Below the pieces are notes generated by a model that made no database searches, was not told the DNA's origin, and saw only the letters and a program-made list of their open reading frames with translations. Made by a program: the position numbers and the translations under genes. A stretch of 64,000 nucleotides of DNA, from contig VZRG01001063.1 in the NCBI GenBank assembly GCA_013397435.1, positions 58,371 through 122,370 on the forward strand, in the 5' to 3' direction. Within the stretch, counting starts at the first letter, position 1, and every line of letters starts with the position of its first letter. Below are positions 37,034 to 48,394 of the stretch, piece after piece. This stretch comes from Erythrocercus mccallii (Eukaryota; Chordata; Aves; Passeriformes; Dicruridae).

Positions 37034-39575
37034 AGAAAATTTACATTACACATGAAGTATTGTTAAATGGGAAGCATTGATGAAAGAGGAGTAAAAAGGT
37101 CCTGAGGAATAACCTGTTAAGAACTTGGAAGTACTAATAAAAGATATTTTAATACATGCTGGAAACAGGAGGTTGTTGTATAGAGAGACTGAATCTTGAG
37201 CAATTAAAGAGTTCAAATAAGGCCAAGCCACAGGAGTAGAAAGACACAAATTCTAGGACAGTTGAAAAGCATGTGAAGCAGTTTGCAAGCAGATCAATAA
37301 ATCAGTAATGACAAATTTTCATGAATGGACACTGTTCTCCAAAGAAGTCCAATCAAACTGAAATACGAAATTTCAGAACTTCCTACAGTAAAGCCCTAGC
37401 TGTAGAGCATAGGGCAGGTGGCTTGGCCTCAGAGAAGGGGGTAGCAGCCACTGGGACACCAAGAGAGCTCCTGGAATTGCATGCCAGTAGGCCTGATCAC
37501 CACTCCAGGCAATTAGGTGTAAGCTATAGAAGATAAAAAATTGTAGAGCCTTGAATAAGCATAATGTTTATTAGGTAAATAAGTAAAAAAAATATAGGAA
37601 AAGCAGTAAGCTTGTCTTAGAAAGGAACTGTGTGTCACAAATGTGTTGGAATTCTTTGAAAAAACCTAGTAAGTATGTGGCTCAGGATGGTTCAATCAAT
37701 GTGATGTGTCTTGTTTTCCAAAATAGTTAATTTTAGTGTTATTCATGGCACACCTTAAAAGAGTTAAGTGCTCAGGGAATGAGAGAGAAGGTCCTGACCT
37801 GGACTGTTTTGACAGTGGCAAGGAAGTACCTTTATATTTCTAGCAGGACTTGTAATATGATCTATCCTGCTCAAAATTAATGATATTGAAACTAATTGTG
37901 CAAAGTTATGCATTGGTGATGATGAAAAAAATTAGTTAATACTAAAGTAGATGGTGAACAGATGAAGAAGGAACTCCTGGTAATGAAAGGCCTGGCAATG
38001 CAATGGCAGGCAGTGCTTTGTGTTGTGTTCAAGGGGATGAGAAGCAGCTCTGGCTTTGCAAAGGGGAGCCTTGAGGCAGCTATTGCCAAACAGGAAAGAG
38101 AACTTGGAGTCATGATGAATAGCTCTTGCAAAATGTCAGTTTTGTGATGGCACTGGTCAGAAGAAGAGATAAAATATTAATAATTTTTACAAAAGGAAAA
38201 GAGGACAAAAATTCATACATACTTCTGGCATGGATAACTCAGTGGCCCACTTAGATTTTTAATGGATTTGAACACTCCGTATAATAATGAATCCGAAGAA
38301 GTGCAGATGAGTGTTAGATTGTTCAAAGGTACAGAATTATTTTCCAGCAAGGGAAGATAAGGAAACCGGGTCTTCTCAACTGAAAATCGGAGAGAAACTA
38401 AGAAGAAATAAGACCTAGATCTGTACATCTAATTAATTCTGTATAGAACATGAATGGAAAATAATTATTTTTTGTTTTCTGAAATATAACAGCTAGAAGA
38501 CCAACAGAAATTATTTAGATAAAATAAGTAAAAAGAAGGGTTTTTTTCACACAACACTGTTAAATTGTTGAGCTCATTAATGATAATGAAGTTCTTCATG
38601 TCACGTGTAAATTGGTGTACAAAACTGTTAGACAAATTAAAAGAAAAAATAAGATACAGAAAAAGGATTTTTACAGGCCTTGTACAGCAAGTGTTTTTAA
38701 ACTCAGTGGACTTAATGCCATCTCCCACTTTAAAAATGCAGGAAATGTCATTCCATATTTGCCACGTGTTTTTTCCTCAGCAACCATTATTAGCTGCTGT
38801 CTGAGCTGGCACCACTCTAGAAATAGATTTATATTCTGACTCACTGCTCTTAAGGTCTTAATTTTTAGTTCAGTATGCCTCTATATTATTGTTAATATTT
38901 AAATAATAAGAAATTTCAGCTGAAATAGTATTTCTAACATATCCTACAGTAAAGAACAGTGTGTTTTGATGGCTATAAAGCATCTGGGACCCCTATATTG
39001 GAGTTGTATCTCCCAACTTTGATACCTTTTCCATGACACAAATCAAGATTATAATTTCTGTTATTTGGAGAGAAGCTGTAGTTGTTTCTGAATGCTTTCT
39101 GTCTGTTCTTTATCTACTTTAGATATGCCAGTATATGGTAGTGTGCTGCTGGAATAGCTTTCTGAGCACTAAATGGAAACATTAGTATTTGTAATGAACA
39201 TGAGTATAGGATGATTTGTCCTGTAACAGCACATCTTCAATTCCATAGCGATGTATCTGTAGCTCTTTTTCCATTATCCTACATATATATGCATCCATGT
39301 ATATGCGTCCGTGAGAGAGAACAATCCTTACTTAGCACACTGCAAATAAGCTCTGTAGGTGAAAAACTTTTTGTATTAATATTCAAACATTTCCAAATGT
39401 TGAGTGTTAGATAACTTATTACATATTATTACACACTTATTACATAGAAAGACTTGTGGACATGCTGAATTTCGGGTAATATTTTGGTAGAAATTACTCT
39501 GGGGTTCACTGAATTTCATCCCAATAGCATGAGGTGAGATGTTATAAATATGGGTGTAGCAAGAAAATACCTACT

Positions 39576-39645
39576 GCACTGCTGTCTTTTATGGTTGGAC
39601 TCCATGATCTTAAAAGTTTTTTCCAGCCTACGTGATTCTATGACA
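39576..39645 (+). mobile_element. CR1 LINE 3'-terminal fragment
   Basis: A short sense-orientation remnant: 'tggttggactccatgatctt', 'aaaagttttttccagcct' and one ATTCTATGA octamer. Only about 70 bases of the CR1 3' end remain. Confidence 0.85.
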
Positions 39646-42600
39646 TTATTCTTCCACTTACAAAAGCAAACAAAAAAAAAACAGAAGCACACCCCAAAAC
39701 CAATGCATAGGTCCCCAGGCAGATACCCCAGGTGGAAAGGTATCTCTAGGGTATCTCTCCTCTAGGGCTTACAGGAAGGGCAGCAGCAGCCCCCCTTGCG
39801 CAGGCGAAATCCTGCTGGCCGCAGGAAAGGGTTGGGTTAGAGCATGTTCTGCAGTATGGCACAGTTAATGTCCCCACCTGATAGGAAGGTTGAGTTTTTT
39901 TCCTTTTTCTCTGGTTTATGTCAGTGAATAGTTGCATGAATTAGAGATGTTTAATAATATGTTCTACCAGGCCCTTTATGCCATGTAATATTTGAGAACA
40001 GTCTTTACCTATTGCAGTAAAGTCTGAGCACTTCTATAAAGGTTTGTGGCCTAAACTGGAATAGATAAAAGGCAGCAATATCTCTTTCTATACTAAGCAA
40101 AAAATATGTTCACTTTTTTCCTCAGAAGAGGATAGAAAGTCTTAAGTACAATGAGTAACAGCACTGAAGTCTATCAGTCCTGCTGCCTACAGGGTCCTTC
40201 CTCCTGCATCAACTTCTTCATGGTAATCATGAAACCTTTGAACAGTGATTTGTGAAACTGAGCACATGCCAAGGTACCTTTATGTAATATTTTACAGAGG
40301 TTCCAGATAAAGTTGGGGGACCAGTTGCACATTTTTTAAAATATGTTTGTAATCAAGTTAATTCAAGACTTAAAAACATTGCCAAAGACGGCAGTGCCTG
40401 CCCCTGTCGTGCTCATGTAGCTCGGTGGTGGTTTAATTTCCCCATTTTTTTACCTCTTTGGAGAATAGCAGATGTTGAGTAGACATAAAAATCTATCAAG
40501 TACCCAAATCTGCCCAGAGTTCTATGCAGAGACAGTGTGATGACAGTGATTCCATTTTCGCTGCAAAATTCTGCTCAAATTCCAATTTACGTCCAGTTAC
40601 TGCAGCTGTCAGAAGGGAAACCAGATCCTTCAGGCTCCTGTCTCCTTGGCTAAAGGGGACAGTTTAACAGCAGGAAGGCTGTGTTACCATTTGACAGATC
40701 CTGGTTTCCCAAAACAACTGGAATGTTGTGAGGCGTAATTTAGACAAGCTCAGAGGAAAGGTGGATTGCTGAAAAACTAATTTAGCTTTGCTTAAAAAGC
40801 AAAGGAACCATAAACAAAAATAGTGAGACTATGTACTCTTCATGCTTAACAGGAGTCTTGGAAACTCTGGTAACTCAATGAAACACTCACAGGGGTGTAT
40901 TTTTTTTTCTGGTTAATCTCTGTAGACCTATAAAGTGGTCAAGATAAAACCTGCATACCTGTCCCCAGTTCTGCCCCATCTGCCCTGCCTTCTACAGGTT
41001 GACCTTTTGGGGAAGCCAGGGGTCCCAAGGAAAGGTTGCAGCTGAGCAGATATTTTACAAGGATGGACAGAGACTTGGTGTGTGGCAATTGCAGTGCAGC
41101 TGTTTCCAAAATGTGCTATGCTCTGTACAGTCACAGGAAAGGGTTGTGATCAAACAGCCAGAGGAGGAAAGAGAGAAAAGGAATCAGTTGGCACCAGGTT
41201 TCAAGCCGTTGCTATATAGTTTATGCCATGTTTGGGGCAAAGTTATGTGACTGACACAGGGAAGTTGAGACAGCAACAGGCTTCTTCCTTCAGCAGTGTG
41301 CTTAAAGGGCATACTGGATTTTTAGGATGCCCAAGTTCACACTATCATCAGAAAAGCATAACAGCTCCATTAGCTTGTAAAGGGCAAAGTCAGGGTGACT
41401 TTGCATGTGTTGCATGACCTCAGACAAACAGGAATTATTACTAACCCAAACACAGCTGGAGGTGTAGAGTGAATTTCAGGTGACGAATCTGGAGCTCTTT
41501 GGCCAGGAGGGAAGATGATTGTGGGTAGGATGCATTTAGGGAATCTCACAAATCAGTAGTGGCACAGAGGGAAATGTTTATTCATTCTTGTGATAGCAGA
41601 ACTGTGAGTCATTTAATGAAAGTAGTACCTATTAGGGCTGAAAGAAACAAAAGAAGATGCTGTATCATATAAGGCATATTGAAATACCTTGTGGTGCAGA
41701 AACTGAAAGTTTTAATGGAAATTCAAAGATTAGTTGGATAGGTTCAAAGAATATGATTTTTGTCTTGAGCTATTCAATACCACAGCTTAGGTTCAGGAAG
41801 TCCCAGAGCCATAAATAGCTGAAAACTGAGGTACCATTATGGGAAATACCAGTATGTGCTCGTCTTACTTGTACACTCTTCCTTACCTTGCCCCCATTTC
41901 AGAAGGGATAGTGGCCTTTGATAGTTTAACAGAAATGCCCTTTCTCATTTTTAGGAAAGAGGTAATGGAAAAAAAATAGTATTTGAGATCTGAATAATGA
42001 TGCAGACATTTTATTAATAACAGGATAATAGTAACCAACTAAACAAGGCATTTCTGTAACTGAGAGGATCAAGCATACCGTATTACCAGCCTTTTCATTA
42101 CAAGAGACCTTTGCAGCCCTGCTCCAACTGTTTGGAAGCCCTGCGAGGTCCCTGAGCTCCAGGTGCTTAGTATAGTTAGTTGTCAGTGAAGGAAATCCAT
42201 CTGAGAGCACAGTGATTTCAAACTGACAACAAGCAGGATTCCATTATTCATCCCCCTTCCCCTCAGATGAAAGTGCTTATGTAGGTCACATGGAAAATTA
42301 GTTTCCCCCTTAACAGATGCCATAAAATTGGTACGTGATAAACTGTATACCGAATTTTGTTAAATGTTACTTTGGAGTTGTAATTTTGCTAGGTGATCAG
42401 TTAGACACCATTTCAGAAAGGGAAAGTGGTAATTACCCATACTGTATCTTTTGTTTATAATAAAAATGTGCATTCATTTGCTATGCAAATGTTTATTTAA
42501 GTAAGATGTTGCAGTAGGATATGCCCATGTTAGGTGCAGGAGGTTAGATTCCTGATAGGAGGTTAGTTATTACAATTCAACCCCAGCCTGTGACATCTGG

Positions 42601-44075
42601 TTTTTTTTGCCATTTGGAGCCTTTCTTGAGCTGGGAGGTTTGTGCCAAGCTGAAAGCAGAGGATGCCAAAGAGCATCTCTGCTTGTACTAAGACCTTGTG
42701 CAGTTGATGTGAAACGGATTAACATACTGTCTGTTAGCTAAAATGCCCTCAGTGATCTTCAAGGTAGATATAGAAAAAGAAGGGATTTAATAGAAATCTG
42801 GAGCTAACTGCAGGGGAGTTTAGGCTCTTTTTATCTTTATGTGGTGTAGATTAACAATTAAGTAAGGTCTGAATTACAACTAAAAGACAAAAGGGAATTG
42901 AGTACAATAAAATTACATATTTTATTTGAAAGATCTTTATGTTTTTGTAATTTCCATTTAGCTGGGCCAGTAGACTGTAGAGCAAATAAACCCACTGAAG
43001 TAATATAAAATGGAAATGTATAGTGATAATGTAAAAACTATGTTCTTTGGTTATTATTCTTTGCCCTTTAGTTGTAATTTCTCTTAAAACAAAAGCTCTC
43101 CTTGTAAATCCTATAAATGTGATTTTGAAAGCTACCTTGGTGCCTTTTGTATGTAATTTCTGTACAGAAGTTCTTCTCCAAAAAGAATGGATTCACCAGT
43201 CTTTATTGGAATGGCAAAAAATCTTAAGAGACCTAAAAGGGGAGATGCATTTATATTTGCCTTCAGGATTTTGAACTTTTCCTTTAAAAATAATTTAATG
43301 TTGATGTATTTTAATGTTTTTATATATGCATTTGGCTCCAGCATCTGAGGGTTTAAGAAACCCGTTAAGTACCAGGTACTCACCAAGTACAAGACCCATC
43401 ACAAAATTTAGTGCACCAGTCTTTCAGATGGCAGCTCCCAACTGTTCCTCTATCAGCCTTCATTGCCACCCTCTCTCCTCTTCAGCATCCTGTCCACTCC
43501 CAGCCAGAACTGTTGCCTTCATAACCTACCTTGCTGGCCCCAGTAGCACAACCTTTCCTCTCTTTCTGCATTCTCTGCCTCTTACCATGTCCCATCAAGG
43601 CAGCACAGAGCTCAGCCTGATCAAGACATGTTGGGAAATGAGCTTGGGCTCCGTGCCATGTCTCACCCCTGTTGTAGCTATACCTCACCCATCAGAAATG
43701 CTACATTTCTGGAATGATGATTTTGATTGACATCATCCAGCTGTATTCTTATTCATGAGTATTCATTTCCGGCCTTAGATCTGTGCCTACAAGTACTACT
43801 CCAGTCAGTACAAGTGGCAAGGTGAATGTCAGAAGGGAACACTTCCCATTCTACTGGAATAGTTTTTTCATGGGAATCTTTGAAGAGGACATTTTCCTGA
43901 GCAATACAACATTCACAGCCAACTGTAGCAGATCCAAATAAACCATTTCAACCCAGCATATAAATTACTAACTCGAATGCTTTGGTATGTTGTACAAAAA
44001 TACAAATTTAGGGCAGGGGTCTTTTTTTAGGGGGTGGGAGGAACATATGTGTGCATAGTTAAATAAAATTGCTTC
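39646..44075. other. Intron 3 segment without recognisable gene
   Basis: AT-rich to neutral unique sequence between a CR1 remnant and the solo LTR. It includes a C/T-rich stretch at about 43430-43600, which accounts for a 138-codon open frame with low-complexity S/P/T composition. No transposon or RNA gene was recognised. Confidence 0.55.
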
Positions 44076-44080
44076 TTCAG
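44076..44080. other. Target-site duplication, left copy (TTCAG)
   Basis: TTCAG directly precedes the LTR's TGTCTGGG end and is repeated directly after the ...CCCCAACA end at 44831-44835. A 5-bp duplication is usual for ERVL-class integrations. It fixes both LTR boundaries. Confidence 0.85.
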
Positions 44081-44830
44081 TGTCTGGGTTTGAAGAGACA
44101 GGTATCTTCCAGGAAAAAGCTGGAGTTTTTCTTGGAGTGGACAATGTAAATCCTCTTCCCTCCGAATTATTACAATTTTGCAATTAAGGGCTTTCAGGCA
44201 AAGCTTTGGGAATAGGGATAGCAGTTCTTTATTAACAATATTAAAAATACAAATGTAGTAATACAGAAAGACAAGCAAACAAAACAAACAAAAACCCTAG
44301 AAAACCCCTGACAGAGTCAGGGACGTGACCTGACACCCTGTTGGGCAGGGTGTTAGAAGCAGTCCATATGAATCCTCCTGGAGTAGCAGATGTGGTTCTG
44401 TGGAGTAGAGATGATCCCACAGAGAAGTCCAGTGGTGGAGAAATGGGTCCTGTCTTCCTCTGGAGAACATCCAGTGGGGAAACAGGAATGTCTGGTGTTC
44501 CTCAGTCCCGTTTTTATCTAGGTAGGAGCTCCTGGGCCCCTCCCGCTGGGTGGAGCATCTCACAATGGGATGATGTAATTAAGGTGAGCCTTAATGGCCC
44601 ATTAACAGCATATATCCCCCGGAGGGAGGATGGGTGGTGAAAGGGATAAGAGATTCTGCCTCGCCCAGTTTTAACAGCTGGGCCATTATCAGAAAGCATC
44701 CACCCCAAAACTCACCTTTGGCCACCTCTTTGTTTTGGCCAAGCACCCATAAGCACTCAGTACTTAGTCTCCTAGCAACTTTATGGGGAAAAATTCTGTA
44801 AGTAAAAAGGAACAAACCTAACCCCCAACA
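44081..44830 (-). mobile_element. Solo LTR of an avian endogenous retrovirus (ERVL-like)
   Basis: This 750-bp element is bounded by TG...CA and a matching 5-bp duplication (TTCAG at 44076-44080 and 44831-44835). Read on the minus strand it begins TGTTGGGGGTTAGG and ends CTTCAAACCCAGACA. On that strand it has a TATA-like AGATAAAAAC at about 44511-44520 and an AATAAA polyadenylation signal at 44228-44233, so U3, R and U5 can be ordered. No gag, pol or env and no second LTR are present, so the provirus was probably reduced by recombination between its LTRs. The sequence resembles an LTR family I recall as common in songbird genomes. The element lies antisense to HMGA2 and its open frames are not viral genes. 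Confidence 0.9.
44228..44233 (-). terminator. LTR polyadenylation signal AATAAA
   Basis: The minus strand reads AATAAA within TTGTTAATAAAGAACTGC inside the solo LTR, about 150 bases before the LTR's 3' end. This is the expected position of the R/U5 signal. It faces away from HMGA2 transcription and should not end HMGA2 transcripts. Confidence 0.7.
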
Positions 44831-44835
44831 TTCAG
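44831..44835. other. Target-site duplication, right copy (TTCAG)
   Basis: Second copy of the 5-bp duplication flanking the solo LTR, identical to the left copy. Confidence 0.85.
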
Positions 44836-47120
44836 CTATGTACAGGTCTGTCTATTAAAGGTGGAAGACCAAGTCCTGCTTCAACTAATGCCATTTTAAG
44901 AGGTGAGCAGTAGGCAGGAGCCACACACAATGCCAGTCTCCCCATTTGTTAGGAAAAACGTAGCAATCCAGAGCTGTACTAAGATTTCTCATTACAGAGA
45001 TGTCACAGCTTTTTCAGTACTCTGCAGCCCATTTGCTGGTGCATTATCAGTTATTTACACAAGCAGTAAAAGTTCATCTGAAAAACGTTGTGCTCCATCA
45101 GGCTGATATATTTCTTCATCCTTACTGTGTTTCTTATTCACTAGATGGCAGGTACGGCTGAATTTGACCTACCAAATCCAGCAAAGTCTGGTTGCCATAG
45201 GCTAATATCAAGAGATACAGTGGTGTTTTGTTTTCTGAGGATACATAGGCAAGAAAAGGATGCACAGATTTAGTGTACCTGTTGCAGCTGGCATCCCAAT
45301 GGTGTGTATACTGGTGGGGCAGAGTGTAGATGAGGTAGGTGATGGAGCAGGAACAGTACTGGAGTGTTTGTCAAGCAGTGCATCTCCTGGGCTGAGGTGA
45401 TATAAAATAGCGAAAATCCATCTGTGATGAAGATGCTGTCTGCATCAATGAGGCTTCCATATCATGGTCATGTTGAGGACGTGCAGGCAGACAGCACTAA
45501 ACTATATAGAAATGAGAAATTTTGTTAGTGCTACACCAGGGGCAGACAGGTAAGGCACCGAGTTGAGGAGGTATGACAAATCCACACTGCCAAGCTGTAA
45601 GCCTTTATTTCCCTCTGCCTTGGGTGAGAACAGTTGTGCAGGATTGTTGCCCTTGGGAAGCCTTGGCTCTGGCAGGTGGATTCCCCTCTGCGGTCAGTCT
45701 GAGCTCCTTCCACACTGAGCTGAGCCCATGAAGAACTTGCAAGTCTTGGGTCAAGGAAAGGGTCCACAGTGTGAACCATTTTAAACACCTCCCTGTTAGT
45801 TTTTCAATGATTAGCTTGATGTTACAACCTCAGTGATACATCAGAAAGTTTTATGGAGAATCATGGATGGCTGTTCCAGAAAGTTTGCTCCCTATAACCA
45901 GATCTATGCTCTACATATCAGCAGTAGAATCCAGCCTCTTCCAGAGAACTAGCCAGTGCATGCTGCCTGCACTGCTGAGCAGCTCCTGCACATGTAAGGT
46001 GCCTGCATGGGACTGGGAGCTGCATCTGTGCAGTAGGAATGCACAGGCAAAACCAAACTAAGGAGGTCCTAACTCACAGCAAGGCTAGGCGCGCTTTGTT
46101 CCAGTTGCTGGCTCATAAAGAGCCCATGTGTGCACTGACCATCTCAGACATTTGCTTGCCATTGTGTCTGGACTGTGAGTTTTCACCATCATGTGTGTAA
46201 TTTAGTATGAAACGATTGTAATTTATTCAATGTCGGGCATCACATGAATTCTGGCAAGTTGTTCAAGCAAGGAGCAAGACATCCAAATCCTTGCACACCC
46301 AGAATATGCACCTCCTAAACTGTCTTTTATAACTGAATTTGTTGGTCATTACTCTTTTATTTTCCCAATCAGACTAGTTGACTAGGAGATCAGTGTTTCT
46401 TTGTAAAAATGGAAGGTTTATACTAAAAAGCAACCAGATATGGTAACTTCAATTTTTTACAAAACATTAGTATGATTTTTAAGAGAACCAAAACAATTAT
46501 TTCTGAATGTAGTTAAAAAAAGTTTGCTCCCCGGCTAATAGCTCTGTGCACCAAGTTGAGTTCAGTGAGGCAATTGTAAACTCACATATAGGGGTTTATG
46601 ATGGAAACTGCAACTCTGCCTTCAGCAAGGCTGTGTAGACACACCACTGTGATTTTGGTTTGATTAGATGCTCAGTCAGTTATTCCTGGTAATAAAAGCA
46701 AAGGGCATGAGGTGTTTTAGCATCACATGTACTGCTTTTATCCAGGATACTTGGCAGGTGAATATCTGAAAGGGAGAACTAGAAATAGAGGCTAGAGCTG
46801 TTTGAATTCCCTCCTTGCAGCATGGGTTTGTGAAGTGATTTATTTGAGCTGCAGCCGATAGACCATACATACATCACCTTCCTAGTTGGCTTTGTTGGCA
46901 CCTTGTCACATTCTTGAGGGCTTGAGGAATTCATTGTTCTTGTTTGAACTGATAAGAACAAAAAAGGATTTTCTGCTGAGACCTTGGGAAAGGCAGAGGG
47001 GGAGGAATGTTGACATGAAACAGCAGGGCTGCACTTTCCCAAGCCTTTCAGCCGGCCCAGCAGCCTGCATTCTTCCCTGGCTGAGGAACCCGGGGTGGAG
47101 GTGTGATAAGCACCATTTCC
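44836..47120. other. Intron 3 segment, nothing recognised
   Basis: Mixed-composition sequence between the solo LTR and a small tandem duplication. It has only short chance ORFs and no recognisable repeat family or RNA gene. Confidence 0.55.
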
Positions 47121-47204
47121 TTGTTGCTACTGCCCAAAAGCATAGCCCTGGGGTAGGATTCCAAGCTGCTGCTGCCCAAAAATGTGGCTCTGGGGTAGGA
47201 ACCC
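47121..47204. repeat. Two-copy 42-bp tandem duplication
   Basis: Two adjacent units share 'CTGCCCAAAA' and 'CTGGGGTAGGA' at a fixed offset of 42 bases, with several substitutions between. It lies just upstream of a CR1 fragment and does not belong to a recognised family. Confidence 0.85.
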
Positions 47205-47280
47205 TTTAAAGAGAATCTCTTATAGCAGCAGGAGGTCACAGTTGTCAGGGTGAATGTGAAGTTTAGAATGTTGCTTAATA

Positions 47281-47349
47281 TCACAGAATCACAGAATGGG
47301 TCAGGTTGGAAGGGACCACAGTGGGTCATCTGGTCCAACCTCCCTGCTC
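47281..47349 (-). mobile_element. CR1 LINE 3'-terminal fragment, antisense
   Basis: The reverse complement of the CR1 end: tail octamers appear first (TCACAGAATCACAGAATGG), then 'tcaggttggaagggaccac', 'agtgggtcatctggtccaacc' and 'tccctgctc'. About 70 bases are kept with low divergence from the usual avian consensus, so it is younger-looking than the other copies. A short (ATT)n run follows at 47351-47368. Confidence 0.94.
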
Positions 47350-48032
47350 ATTGTTATTATTATTATTACAAAGAGAGCTGATGTTATTTCAAGAACAGCC
47401 TCTGTAGGACTTTCTGGTATCCTCTCAACAAGACAGCTTTAGGAGGCTTCACAGGTACCTGGAAGGCATAATACAAGCACAACCCTCCTCTTGTGCACAT
47501 AGCAGGAAAAAGACTTTATCTGCTCTGGAAAAACTCTGGGTTCAATTGGTACTTTCTGTAGCTCACTGCTTATCAGTACCAAGACAGTTCATCCTGGAAC
47601 ATCCTTGTAAGTCTCAAGCCCTTGTGGTGACATTTTGTGCTTTCAGGAGGAGTAAGAATACAAAGTCCTCATAATACTTAGGATAGATGAAAGAAACCGC
47701 CAAAAGTTCAGCTAGAGTTTTCATTCAGCATAGTGAATGAAGGACAGTAATGAGATACTTTGTCTGTGACAGTGCTTGCTATGAAGCCTGTAAGGAGCAA
47801 AGCAATGCTCTCAATAACCATAACAGGTTCCATCTTCAAGGAGTGGTTCTGGAACCAAGAATTCAGTTCACCTTCCTAAGTGGAGCATTCAAGGATAAAG
47901 TGGAGGAAGAAAGATCGGGGTGGTATATTTCCCAAATGGCATACACAGAGCAAGGTGGATTTTGGAGGACTGGCTCTTTTCCTGGAGCAGGTCCTAGCAG
48001 AGGAAAATTTTAATGGACTAAAGCATCTGTCT

Positions 48033-48394
48033 TAGGAGGGTAGGATGAGGGAGCTGGACCTGTTCAGCCTTGAGAAGAGACAGCTAAAAGGGAACCTCAT
48101 CAATGTCTGTGTCTGAGGCGAGGGAGCCAAGATGATGAAGCCAGGCTCTTCTCAGTGGTGCTGAGCAATAGAACAAGAGACAACAGGCAGAAACTGATGC
48201 ACAGAAATTCCAACTGAACATGAGAAAGACCTCACTGTGCAAGTGACTGACCACTGGAACAGATTGCCCTTGCTGGAGATATTCAGTAACTCTGTGGAGG
48301 CAGTCCTGTGCAGTGTGCTCTGCTTGAGCAGGGAAGCTGGATCAGATGACCCACTGTGGTCTCTTCCAGCCTCACCCATACTGTAAATTCTTAT
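48033..48394 (+). mobile_element. CR1 LINE 3'-end fragment
   Basis: About 360 bases of the CR1 3' region in sense orientation: 'gagctggacctgttcagcct', 'gaacctcatcaatgtctg', 'gaacatgagaaagacctc', 'ccactggaacagattgcc', 'ggatcagatgacccactg' and 'tggtctcttccagcctcacc', with a degraded tail (ATACTGTAAATTCTTA). The last ~65 bases are close to the reverse complement of the copy at 47281-47349. Confidence 0.94.

Larger units (their letters stand above)
24573..39575. other. Intron 3 segment, 15 kb without recognisable gene
   Basis: No gene or clear transposon was recognised. Landmarks are a moderately GC-richer part at about 25000-25800, an AT-only tract near 29840-29950, a pyrimidine-rich then purine-rich pair around 32760-33640, a 34-bp-offset direct repeat at 35154-35208, and two perfect small-loop hairpins near 36224 and 37010. 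All open frames are below 111 codons and lack recognisable domains. Confidence 0.5.

Noticed and set aside
43314..43730. 138-codon open frame on the + strand
   Set aside because: Pyrimidine-rich composition explains the serine/proline/threonine-rich translation. No family was recognised.
44297..44640. Open frames on both strands inside the LTR
   Set aside because: They fall in the U3/R part of a solo LTR and match no retroviral protein. They are by-products of non-coding LTR sequence.
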